Shown piece by piece: positions 55,806 through 62,617 of a DNA stretch of 64,000 nt. A program made the translations under genes and the position numbers. The stretch is taken from contig NZ_BSST01000001.1 in the NCBI RefSeq assembly GCF_030161395.1, positions 3,968,001 to 4,032,000 of the forward strand, written 5' to 3'. This DNA is from Thalassotalea insulae. Lineage in GTDB: Bacteria > Pseudomonadota > Gammaproteobacteria > Enterobacterales > Alteromonadaceae. Every line of letters begins with the position of its first letter. The first letter of the stretch is position 1. The notes below the pieces were generated by a model. It was not told the origin of the DNA. It ran no database searches and saw only the letters and a program-made list of their open reading frames with translations.

Positions 55806-56138
55806 ATGAGAAAATTATTTATTTCTATGATCTTTGTGTTGATCTCACCTTCTGCATTTGCAGGAGATGGTTCAGGAAAAGTGACACGTATTTATGCTCA
55901 TGAAAAAAATAATGGTGCGGGTGTCATTATGTTTGCAGTGCAAAATCACACAACGCCACCATCCAGCTGCCCTGGTCATGAATGGGCATTTGATGCTAAT
56001 ACTGATCATGGTAAGGCAATGTATGCATTACTTTTATCCGCAGCAGCTCAAGGGAAATCGGTCACTGTAAAAGGTGCTGGTGACTGCAATGCTTGGAGTG
56101 ATCGCGAAAGACCTTCTTGGGTTATGGTGGATTACTAA
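55806..56138 (+). CDS. Cassette 16: small periplasmic protein, same layout as cassette 23
   Basis: 110 residues with a signal peptide ending SAFAG. The mature ~90 residues have two cysteines (SSCPGHEW; AGDCNAW), an LLSAAAQGKSVTVKG segment and GSGKVTRIYAHEKNNGAGV at the start. Cassette 23 shares the order of these elements. This pattern resembles small beta-barrel proteins related to subtilase-cytotoxin-B-like domains, but that is a weak guess. Start ATG with GGATT before. Confidence 0.72.
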   Translation: MRKLFISMIFVLISPSAFAGDGSGKVTRIYAHEKNNGAGVIMFAVQNHTTPPSSCPGHEWAFDANTDHGKAMYALLLSAAAQGKSVTVKGAGDCNAWSDRERPSWVMVDY

Positions 56139-56140
56139 AA

Positions 56141-56239
56141 AGCTAACAAGAACTTCAAACGGAAAAAATACAGTTGGCTGTTTTCACTCCGCTCAACATT
56201 GTAGCCAACTATATTTTTCCGCTTAAGTAGGCGTTATAT
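56141..56239 (+). other. attC 16
   Basis: R'' AGCTAAC, R' GTTATAT. Ends cassette 16 (55777-56233). Confidence 0.9.
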
Positions 56240-56555
56240 GTTGTTCAGAATTCTTGAAAATATTCGTTGTTAAAACGTGGTTAAGAATTTAAAGTATGGC
56301 ATTAATTTAAAGGAATAAGCCTTAATGTTCAGGGAGTGAATTCAATACTCACTTTTCTATTCCAGTTAAACTTTTAGGTTTATTTAAATATTTAAGCTTA
56401 TGTGTTTTATCAAGCGCTCAGGTTAAGGCGGTAATACCGCGAAAGCTTGGTTTAACATATAACAAGCAATTAAAGCGGGACTTTTTACAGTTTGCTCGGT
56501 TTCGCTGCGCTACACAATTTTAGCAAACTAATAAAAAAGCCCCTTAATGTGGGCG
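56234..56555 (+). repeat. Cassette 17: ORF-less type A, diverged copy 5
   Basis: Only 322 bp, strongly diverged in the middle. The terminal hairpin reads GCGGT-AAT-ACCGC (56428-56440) instead of GCGGC-AGT-GCCGC: one base pair changed on both sides. A nested pair GGAATA/TATTCC (56312, 56358) around GAGT/ACTC takes the place of the other copies' inverted repeat. Confidence 0.8.
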
Positions 56556-56561
56556 TTATAT
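56457..56561 (+). other. attC 17
   Basis: R'' ATATAAC, R' GTTATAT; type A body with one extra A in the A run. Confidence 0.9.
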
Positions 56562-56576
56562 GTTTAAGGAGGAATC

Positions 56577-57026
56577 GTGGCACCGCCATTTAAGAAGTTT
56601 TTACTAGTTGTATTTGCATTGGGTTTATTCATGTATTTTTGGAGTTCAGAGTGCGATGATTGCACCAAATCTACCTTCTCAACAGTAAAGGCTGTAAATT
56701 TAACAGAAAGTGATTTGAAAGAAATATCTCAGAAAATGTTTACTGAAGATCTTTACAAAGCTTTAGATGAAAAGTTTCCTAAATATGCAGGCACTTTTGA
56801 AAAGGAACGAATCACTTACAATATAAAAACACAAGTAGATACGTCCGACAATTATTCACAAACACAATTTACAGTTGGATTTAAATACAAAGGTTTTGAG
56901 AAAAAGACGGATCCATCGATAGTTAAAGATGCTGAGTTAGTATCTCGTTTTTTGGTTGAAAAACTTGGAGAAATCGTAAAGCCTTTCGCATGCAGGGATA
57001 GTGATCACGAAGTCTGTCAGAGTTAA
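56577..57026 (+). CDS. Cassette 18: membrane-anchored periplasmic protein of unknown function
   Basis: 149 residues from GTG with a perfect AAGGAGG. One N-terminal membrane helix (FLLVVFALGLFMYFW) then SSECDDC and an extracytoplasmic domain with a C-terminal pair of cysteines (FACRDSDHEVCQS), so disulfides are likely. DNA usage is A-rich. Not recognised. Confidence 0.75.
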   Translation: MAPPFKKFLLVVFALGLFMYFWSSECDDCTKSTFSTVKAVNLTESDLKEISQKMFTEDLYKALDEKFPKYAGTFEKERITYNIKTQVDTSDNYSQTQFTVGFKYKGFEKKTDPSIVKDAELVSRFLVEKLGEIVKPFACRDSDHEVCQS

Positions 57027-57029
57027 AAC

Positions 57030-57134
57030 ATATAACAAGCCATTACAGTAACGGGACTGCTAACAGCTTGCTCGGTTCCGCTTCGCTACACAATTTTAGC
57101 AAGCTATTATCAGCCCCTGAATGGGGCGTTAGGC
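57030..57134 (+). other. attC 18
   Basis: R'' ATATAAC, R' GTTAGGC. Ends cassette 18 (56556-57128). Confidence 0.9.
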
Positions 57135-57179
57135 TTACTTCAATCGGAATCACTATCAAATTAAAATTTGTGACTATAA

Positions 57180-57635
57180 ATGACTTATAACAGCAGTGAA
57201 ATGATTAAAACCTTTGATTATGAAAAGGTTGATTTGTTCGAGCACTTTTATCACGGTAAATATTTATTTCTATTAGGTGGTGTGAGCTTCATTGGAGGCT
57301 GGCTTCGAGGTGCGCCTTTTGATTGGTTACTAGTAGTTGGTGGAACAATATTATTTACGGTGTTACTTTTCTGGTTAGGTTGGATAGACAAAAATATATT
57401 TCCCGTTATTAGTACTTATGAAAGTGGGATTAGCGTTAATTATAAAAAGAATACTATTTTCTATAAATGGAGCGAGATAAGTGAATTATCAGAAGCTCCA
57501 GATAGCGATGGAGATGACGAGATTGATAAAAAAGGTTTTTATTTGAGAATGAAAAATGGTGATGAGTACACCGTTTTAAAAAGGATTAATGGTTACTTAG
57601 AGCTTTTTGAAGCCCTAAAGGATAAAGTAGAGTAA
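57180..57635 (+). CDS. Cassette 19: two-helix membrane protein with PH-like domain
   Basis: 151 residues. Two membrane helices (YLFLLGGVSFIGGWL; DWLLVVGGTILFTVLLFWLGWI) followed by a cytoplasmic beta-rich region (ISTYESGISVNYKKNTIFYKWSEISELSEA; GFYLRMKNGDEYTVLKRI) typical of bacterial PH-like proteins. Resembles cassette 5 in layout. Two ATG codons (57180, 57201) are possible; neither has a good ribosome site. Confidence 0.72.
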   Translation: MTYNSSEMIKTFDYEKVDLFEHFYHGKYLFLLGGVSFIGGWLRGAPFDWLLVVGGTILFTVLLFWLGWIDKNIFPVISTYESGISVNYKKNTIFYKWSEISELSEAPDSDGDDEIDKKGFYLRMKNGDEYTVLKRINGYLELFEALKDKVE

Positions 57636-57738
57636 GCCTAACAAGCGCATTAAGCACGGGACTGCTAACAGTTTGCTCGGTTCCGCTTCGCTTCACATTT
57701 TAGCAAACTATTATCAGCCCCTTATGCGGGCGTTAGGT
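57636..57738 (+). other. attC 19
   Basis: R'' GCCTAAC, R' GTTAGGT. Cassette 19 (57129-57732) ends are complementary over 12 bases. Confidence 0.9.
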
Positions 57739-57753
57739 TTCAAGGAGAATGTT

Positions 57754-58101
57754 GTGAAATTGGTTGGCTCTAAAACTGAAAAGGAAATAAAGTCGGAGCT
57801 TTTAAAAAACACTTCATCTGTATTTTCAAAATCAGCTGAGTCTCACGTAAAAACCTTCTTTTTAGATAATGACTTAGATACAACTAAAGTCATTGTTTTA
57901 GACTCTTTTCCTGATGACAGAATTGTTTATTATTGGTTACTTATAGAATCACGGATGGTTGGTAGAGTAGAAGTCGAGCTAGATTGTCCCGAATGTACAG
58001 GCATGGATACTTTTACTCTTCTAGAATATCGCCATAAATTAAGTAAGATCCAACAAATAAAGCTAGCTGTCGCAATGGAGTTATTAGCAACTGAAACCTA
58101 A
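57754..58101 (+). CDS. Cassette 20: small soluble protein of unknown function
   Basis: 115 residues from GTG 57754, ten bases after AAGGAG. Helical N-terminus (EKEIKSELLKNTSSVFSKSAESHVKTF), then DSFPDDRIVYYWLLIESRMVGRVEVELDCPECTG, with a CPEC pair. Frame upstream continues into the attC but has no sensible start there. The stop is in R''. Confidence 0.7.
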   Translation: MKLVGSKTEKEIKSELLKNTSSVFSKSAESHVKTFFLDNDLDTTKVIVLDSFPDDRIVYYWLLIESRMVGRVEVELDCPECTGMDTFTLLEYRHKLSKIQQIKLAVAMELLATET

Positions 58102-58197
58102 CAAGAATTTCAAGCGGGACTGCTAACAGTTTGCTCGGTTTCGCTTCGCTACACAATTTTAGCAAACTATTATCAGCCCCTTATGCGGGCGTTATAA
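58096..58197 (+). other. attC 20
   Basis: R'' ACCTAAC, R' GTTATAA. Ends cassette 20 (57733-58191). Confidence 0.9.
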
Positions 58198-58212
58198 GTA
58201 CAAGGAGGTTAG

Positions 58213-58602
58213 GTGAACGAAATCAATAGAAAGCTTTTGGAGCTAAACAACAAAATAGTCGAAACTCTAAATGAGTTAGCTGAATTTACTCCACGGTTTT
58301 ATCACGTTTTCAAAAACGGTAAGTTAAAAGGCTATAGTTCTCAACTCACTAATTTTAGAAAAGCGCTAACTGAGATTGATCATAGCCTAGAGCCACATAC
58401 TAAAATCCCCGGTGATATAACTTCTGTCAAAATGGTATCCGGTCAATTATCAGTTACTTTTTCTATTCGAAATTTAACTTTAACAAGTTTAGATGAAGCA
58501 CAAAAAATGCTTTCATCCTACGAGGGGCAAGCTGGGTTTAAGCTTTCTACAACGCTTTCTTTAATAGCTATTGTTATTTCAACAATAAGTTTGGTAGGTT
58601 AG
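58213..58602 (+). CDS. Cassette 21: C-tail-anchored protein of unknown function
   Basis: 129 residues from GTG with AAGGAGG. The first ~105 residues are soluble (LELNNKIVETLNELAEF; VSGQLSVTFSIRNLTLTSLDEAQKML). The last ~20 form a membrane helix (LSTTLSLIAIVISTISLVG), so it is probably anchored by its C-terminus. Cassette 22 has the same arrangement. Confidence 0.75.
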   Translation: MNEINRKLLELNNKIVETLNELAEFTPRFYHVFKNGKLKGYSSQLTNFRKALTEIDHSLEPHTKIPGDITSVKMVSGQLSVTFSIRNLTLTSLDEAQKMLSSYEGQAGFKLSTTLSLIAIVISTISLVG

Positions 58603-58605
58603 TAC

Positions 58606-58703
58606 TTATAACAAGCTAATTAATAAGGACAAAAAACAGTTTGCTGTTTTCGTTCCTCAACATTTTAGCAAACAATTTTTTGCCCATTATTAGGGCGTTA
58701 TAT
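58606..58703 (+). other. attC 21
   Basis: R'' TTATAAC, R' GTTATAT. Body nearly identical to attC 8 (AACAAGCTAATNAANAAGGAC), though the genes differ. Confidence 0.9.
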
Positions 58704-58751
58704 TTACCTCTGGCAAGACATGTACTTCGACTTTAGGAAAAGGATGTCATA

Positions 58752-59189
58752 TTGAAATTTGAACAAGGTTCACAGCAATCAATTATGTTTGTTTTTGAAT
58801 TTCAGTCTTTACCTTCATTAAGAGGTGCGTTTAAGAAACATTATGAACGTGTATCTCAGTATGAGCCATCGATCAAAAAGCTAGAAAATGGTGCTTTTCA
58901 TTTAAGGATTACCAAGCTAATTAAATATGAAGAAAGTGCAATTTTAAAAATAAAAAATGAATTGATCGAAGATACAAGCTGCTATGGTGGTAAGTTTGTC
59001 GAGTGGAAAATCCACAAAGTTAGTAAAGGTGACTCTCTTGAAAATAAGAATATTAGCCTCAAGTCAAAACTAGTAAACATCTTTACAGTAGCAGGCGATG
59101 CTAGGACTTCAAGAGTTTATAAAATGCCTTTCTATTCAGTGTTAGTAATTTTGGTTATTGTTTTAATTATCTCTATTGTAAGGAATTGA
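58752..59189 (+). CDS. Cassette 22: C-tail-anchored protein of unknown function
   Basis: 145 residues. Start is TTG 58752, which overlaps the stop of a three-codon ORF (ATG TCA TAT TGA at 58744). AGGAAAAGG precedes. The soluble part (MFVFEFQSLPSLRGAFKKHY) is followed by a C-terminal membrane helix (PFYSVLVILVIVLIISIV). Not recognised. Confidence 0.7.
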   Translation: MKFEQGSQQSIMFVFEFQSLPSLRGAFKKHYERVSQYEPSIKKLENGAFHLRITKLIKYEESAILKIKNELIEDTSCYGGKFVEWKIHKVSKGDSLENKNISLKSKLVNIFTVAGDARTSRVYKMPFYSVLVILVIVLIISIVRN

Positions 59190-59198
59190 GTAAGGTAA

Positions 59199-59303
59199 AT
59201 ATAACAAGGCCATCATGGCAATTGGACGCAAAACGCTTGGCTTGCGCTCATTCTTCGCTAAGTTTAGCCAAGCATTTGTGCGCCCCATATGGCGGCGTTA
59301 TAC
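59199..59303 (+). other. attC 22
   Basis: R'' ATATAAC, R' GTTATAC. Cassette 22 (58698-59297) ends are complementary over 13 bases. Confidence 0.9.
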
Positions 59304-59320
59304 CTACTAAGGAATAGTGC

Positions 59321-59635
59321 ATGAAAAAACTTTTTTTATTCTCTTTTTTAATTGTTTCGTTCTCCACATTTGCTGGCACTAAGCTGGCTTCTCAAACTAT
59401 TGTGGGTGTTTCAATGGGGTGGACTGGAGAAGGTATTTATATAACCACAACAGAAAAACTGAATGCGGAGGGGTGTAGTACGGGAACGGCAGTTATGTTA
59501 ACAGAAACCCCTTTGTTTGAAGAAAATTTATCAGTGCTTTTATCCGCATTTCACGCTAATTCAAAAGTCAGGCTTTATGTTGACGGTTGCGCTGGTCAAC
59601 ACATGAAGCTAAAGGCTGTCGCAATTGAAAAGTAG
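59321..59635 (+). CDS. Cassette 23: small periplasmic protein, same layout as cassette 16
   Basis: 104 residues with a signal peptide ending FSTFAG. The mature part has two cysteines (AEGCSTG; DGCAGQ), LSVLLSAFHANSKVRLYVDG and a GEGIYI strand, in the same order as in cassette 16. AAGGAATA precedes the ATG. Function unknown; a small beta-barrel is likely. Confidence 0.75.
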   Translation: MKKLFLFSFLIVSFSTFAGTKLASQTIVGVSMGWTGEGIYITTTEKLNAEGCSTGTAVMLTETPLFEENLSVLLSAFHANSKVRLYVDGCAGQHMKLKAVAIEK

Positions 59636-59728
59636 GTATAACAAACCATTCAACCTGACAAAAACTCACTGGCTATCATTTCGTGATTTTAGCCAACAAG
59701 TTTTTGCAGGTTAATAGGGGCGTTATAT
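59636..59728 (+). other. attC 23
   Basis: R'' GTATAAC, R' GTTATAT. At 93 bp it is the shortest; the inner stem has CACTGGC/GCCAAC, less paired than elsewhere. Confidence 0.85.
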
Positions 59729-60109
59729 GTTTTCATGAATTCTGTGGTTGGTTGCTTCGTTAAAGGTTTAACGTGGTTTTATCAAAGGGTTTATTTAAGG
59801 TTTTAAACTTGGTGTTGTTTAACAAATTTGTTCAAAGTAACATTAGGTTAGGGCGCACTTAAAAGGTATTTACTCAATCAGGTTAATGGATTAACGTCAC
59901 ATTTCTTTTTCTATTAGCTTGTTAAACTTTTAAGTGTGTTTATAAATTTAAACTATGTGGTTTAATCAAGTGCTCAGGTGTTGGCGGCAGTGCCGCGAAA
60001 GCTTGGTTTAACATATAACAAGCAATTAAAGCGGGACTTTTTACAGTTTGCTCGGTTTCGCTGCGCTACACATTGTAGCAAACTAATAAAAAGCCCCTTA
60101 ATGTGGGCG
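59723..60109 (+). repeat. Cassette 24: ORF-less type A, copy 6
   Basis: 387 bp. Start like cassette 10 (GTTTTCATGAATTCTGTGG), rest like copies 1 and 4; hairpins and promoter-like pair all kept. Confidence 0.85.
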
Positions 60110-60115
60110 TTAGTT
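60013..60115 (+). other. attC 24
   Basis: R'' ATATAAC, R' GTTAGTT. Confidence 0.9.
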
Positions 60116-60146
60116 TTTAATCGTACACGGCAATAATGGAGTTTAA

Positions 60147-60410
60147 ATGGGAATGGAAGCAGATATTAAAATTAGTAAATTGATGAGAGGATTAGGGGCT
60201 TTGTTATGTATATTAATAATATTCATGTTAGCTTTAAATATCTTCACTTTGCGTAATCACCTTCCTTTAGATGTTACTTTACAAATAGCTTTACTCTTAA
60301 TTGTTTTCGGTCCTGTATGCTATTTAGGTTATATACCGGGTAAGTTTTTGGATGTTTTGCCAAAATTCTTGGTAAAAGCTATTAAGCTCGATTTCAGTTC
60401 TAAAAACTAA
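60147..60410 (+). CDS. Cassette 25: small two-helix membrane protein
   Basis: 87 residues with two membrane helices (LGALLCILIIFMLALNIF; LQIALLLIVFGPVCYLGYI). The stop TAA lies in R''. AATGGAG is a moderate ribosome site. The cassette's attC is split by an IS110-type element a few bases after the stop, so this cassette may no longer be excisable. Not recognised. Confidence 0.68.
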   Translation: MGMEADIKISKLMRGLGALLCILIIFMLALNIFTLRNHLPLDVTLQIALLLIVFGPVCYLGYIPGKFLDVLPKFLVKAIKLDFSSKN

Positions 60411-60439
60411 CAAGTGACTATGGTGTCAATTCCTAATTC

Positions 60440-61393
60440 TCAACTCATTTTAGGATCCCACATGACACCATCTCTTACCATTGAATTTAAGATCACAATC
60501 ATCTTTCTTACACAGGCAATTAATGCTGTTTTTTTGGTTTTTCCTGCCGCTAATAACCGTTCGTAAGTACCTTTAAAAACTGAGTTACATTGGATTGCGG
60601 ACATCATCGCCATGTACATTGCCGTTCGAATTTTGGGACGTCCTCCTCGTATCTGTCTTGTGCCACGATAGATACCACTTTCTTTATTAAATGGCGCAAC
60701 ACCAATCAATGACGATGCTTGTTTATTCGTTAGATAACCGAGCTCAGGCATATCGCTTAGTAAGTTGAAAGCGACGACATTACCAACACCAGGCATGCTC
60801 TGGATTATCATGTTTTTAGTTTTATAATCATCACAGCTTTCCATTAGTTTAAGTAGTTTTTGGTCTAGCTTATCGAGCTGATTTTTAATGGCAGTTAAAA
60901 TGGGATTAATCATACTGCTGATTGTTTTTGGCATGATTTTTAGACGGTTCTTTTCCATGGTTTGTAAACCTATTAACTGTCTACGACGAGAAAGTAAGTC
61001 GCTCATCAATTGCATGGTAGCGGGCTTTAGCATTGAAAGTTTGGGCTTTATCGCTTCACCGTAATAAGCAATAAGTTGTGCATCCAATTTGTCTGTTTTT
61101 GCATGCTGGCCTATGGCACCTGCAAATTTTTTGATATGTGCAGGGTTGGCTACAACAAAGGGCAAATTAGCTTTTGCGCAAGCCATAATAAAGTCTTGCT
61201 CAAGACGTCCAGTTGCTTCAATAGTGATGCGTGTTGGTTTATGTTTTTTGATTTCCTTAATCGCCTTTTTAATACCTATTTCGTTGTTAGTCACGGTGAA
61301 ATAAATATCTAACGGGCGTATGTAAATATCGAGTTGTGATTTACCAGTATCAACACCAACATTTATTTCGTTTTGATTATTTTTGTTATTCAT
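60440..61393 (-). CDS. IS110-family DEDD transposase (bridge-RNA-guided recombinase type)
   Basis: 317 residues and intact. RuvC-like acidic residues: Asp15 (VGVDTGK), Glu59 (TIEATG), Asp101 and Asp104 (KTDKLDAQ). The C-terminal Tnp domain has PGVGNVVAFNLLSDMPELG and Ser239 in FNKESGIYRGTRQIRGGRPKIRTAMY, the place of the catalytic serine in IS621-like recombinases. No frameshift or stop, so it may be active. Confidence 0.95.
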   Translation of the reverse strand: MNNKNNQNEINVGVDTGKSQLDIYIRPLDIYFTVTNNEIGIKKAIKEIKKHKPTRITIEATGRLEQDFIMACAKANLPFVVANPAHIKKFAGAIGQHAKTDKLDAQLIAYYGEAIKPKLSMLKPATMQLMSDLLSRRRQLIGLQTMEKNRLKIMPKTISSMINPILTAIKNQLDKLDQKLLKLMESCDDYKTKNMIIQSMPGVGNVVAFNLLSDMPELGYLTNKQASSLIGVAPFNKESGIYRGTRQIRGGRPKIRTAMYMAMMSAIQCNSVFKGTYERLLAAGKTKKTALIACVRKMIVILNSMVRDGVMWDPKMS

Positions 61394-61402
61394 AATAAGC
61401 TG

Positions 61403-61557
61403 ACTCTGCCTTGCTATTCGGGCTCGAGGCCCAGTTGACTATCCGAGTTTAGTGCTTGGAGTTTTATATGGCGTTCGTACTTGTTATCGGTCTCTCAATA
61501 GAGGAGCCTGCCAATCATCGAACTACCATATAAAAAGGCTTTGGTTGCAGCCAAAGC
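61403..61557 (-). ncRNA. Putative bridge RNA of the IS110 element
   Basis: On the minus strand three stem-loops follow each other before the transposase gene. 5' hairpin: GCTTTGG/CCAAAGC (61538-61557). Target loop: TTTTATATGG+GTTCG/CGAAC+CCATATAAAA (61462-61535) with UAACAAG on its 3' side (61480-61486) and AUUGGC on its 5' side (61510-61515). Donor loop: ACUC/GAGU around GGGC/GCCC (61403-61448) with AUAGUCA (61436-61442), equal to the element end. The exact RNA ends are unknown. Confidence 0.7.
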
Positions 61558-61735
61558 TTGGGCCTCACACTACCCGAAAAGGATTAAAAAGAATAATAAG
61601 ATTTGGCTGTTATTATCCATACAAGCCATTGCAGTGCGGGACTTTTAACAGTTGGCTTTTCTCACTGCGTTCGTTATTTTAGCCAACAGTTAAAAGCCCC
61701 TGAATGGGGCGTTAAGTTACTAATCGAGATCGAGC

Positions 61736-62101
61736 ATGGAACTCAAAGAATTTATCAAAGAAGCAATCAAAGATATTTCAGAAGCAATAGATGAAACTAA
61801 TATTGAGCTTTCTGAATTAGGTGTAATCTCGAACCCTTCAGTCGTAAGTGTCGATGATAGAGATGATATTTATGGCCATATGTATCTAAACTCTGATAGC
61901 GATAAAACAACTAGACCTGTTCATTTATTAAAATTTGATATCGCTGTATCTGCAACCAAAAAAGATAATGGTAAAGAAGGAATAGGAGTTAAGGCTCTAG
62001 GTATTTCATTGAATAAAAATGGTGAAAATTCGGAAGAACTAAATAATAGTAGTAGGTTAAAGTTCAACTTACCGATAGCATTTCCCACTGGTAAAAAGTA
62101 A
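61736..62101 (+). CDS. Cassette 26: soluble protein, Trypco2-like
   Basis: 121 residues. A helical N-terminus (MELKEFIKEAIKDISEAIDE) then VHLLKFDIAVSATKKDNGKEGIGVKALGISL and RLKFNLPIAFP. This order resembles the small trypsin-co-occurring domain proteins (Trypco2), which occur in conflict-related gene sets; the match is by eye only. The ribosome site is weak. Start ATG 61736. Confidence 0.65.
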   Translation: MELKEFIKEAIKDISEAIDETNIELSELGVISNPSVVSVDDRDDIYGHMYLNSDSDKTTRPVHLLKFDIAVSATKKDNGKEGIGVKALGISLNKNGENSEELNNSSRLKFNLPIAFPTGKK

Positions 62102-62202
62102 CTTAACAAGCCATTGCAGTGCAGGACTTTTAACAGTTGGCTTTTCTCACTGCGTTCGTTATTTTAGCCAACAATTAAAAGCCCCTGAATGGGGCGTTAT
62201 AT
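62101..62202 (+). other. attC 26
   Basis: R'' ACTTAAC, R' GTTATAT. Body nearly identical to the split attC 25, so it shows what the IS target looked like. Confidence 0.9.
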
Positions 62203-62584
62203 GTTTTCATGAATTCTATGGTTGGTTGCTTCGTTAAAGGTTTAACGTGGTTTTATCAAAGGGTTTATTTAAGGTTTTAAACTTGATGTTGTTTAACAAA
62301 TTTGTTCAAAGTAACATTAGGTTAGGGCACACTTAAAAGGTATTTACTCAATCAGGTTAATGGATTAACGTCACATTTCTTTTTCTATTAGCCGGTTAAA
62401 CTTTTAAGTGTGTTTATAAATTTAAACTATGTGGTTTAATCAAATGCTCAGGTGTTTGCGGCATTGCCGCGAAAGCTTGGTTTAACATATAACAAGCAAT
62501 TAAAGCGGGACTTTTTACAGTTTGCTCGGTTTCGCTGCGCTACACAATTTTAGCAAACTAATAAAAAGCCCCTTAATGTGGGCG
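62197..62584 (+). repeat. Cassette 27: ORF-less type A, copy 7
   Basis: 388 bp. Loop base changed in the hairpin (GCGGC-ATT-GCCGC), -35-like hexamer changed to CGGTTA; arms CACTTAAAAG/CTTTTAAGTG kept. Confidence 0.85.
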
Positions 62585-62590
62585 TTAGAT
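62487..62590 (+). other. attC 27
   Basis: R'' ATATAAC, R' GTTAGAT. Confidence 0.9.
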
Positions 62591-62617
62591 TTTCGTTCAA
62601 CATAGGCATGAGAGTTC

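Larger units (their letters stand above)
60415..61625 (-). mobile_element. IS110-family insertion sequence in attC 25
   Basis: About 1.21 kb, including one copy of the AG (CT on the minus strand) core that flanks it on both sides (60413-60414, 61624-61625). It has no terminal inverted repeats, a DEDD transposase, a short end after the gene and a long non-coding end (about 230 bp) before it, which is the IS110-group layout with a bridge RNA. It sits after TAACA of the attC R'' region. Confidence 0.85.
60405..61717 (+). other. attC 25, interrupted by an IS
   Basis: The left piece is AACTAACAAG (60405-60414), the right piece runs from 61624 to R' GTTAAGT (61711-61717). Without the insert it reads like attC 26 (TAACAAGCCATTGCAGTG). 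R'' and R' still pair. Confidence 0.88.

Noticed and set aside
60415..61625. The insertion sequence as an IS1111-group element, the group best known for targeting attC
   Set aside because: IS1111 types have subterminal inverted repeats and the long non-coding part after the gene. Here the long part lies before the transposase gene, and I see no inverted repeats at the ends.
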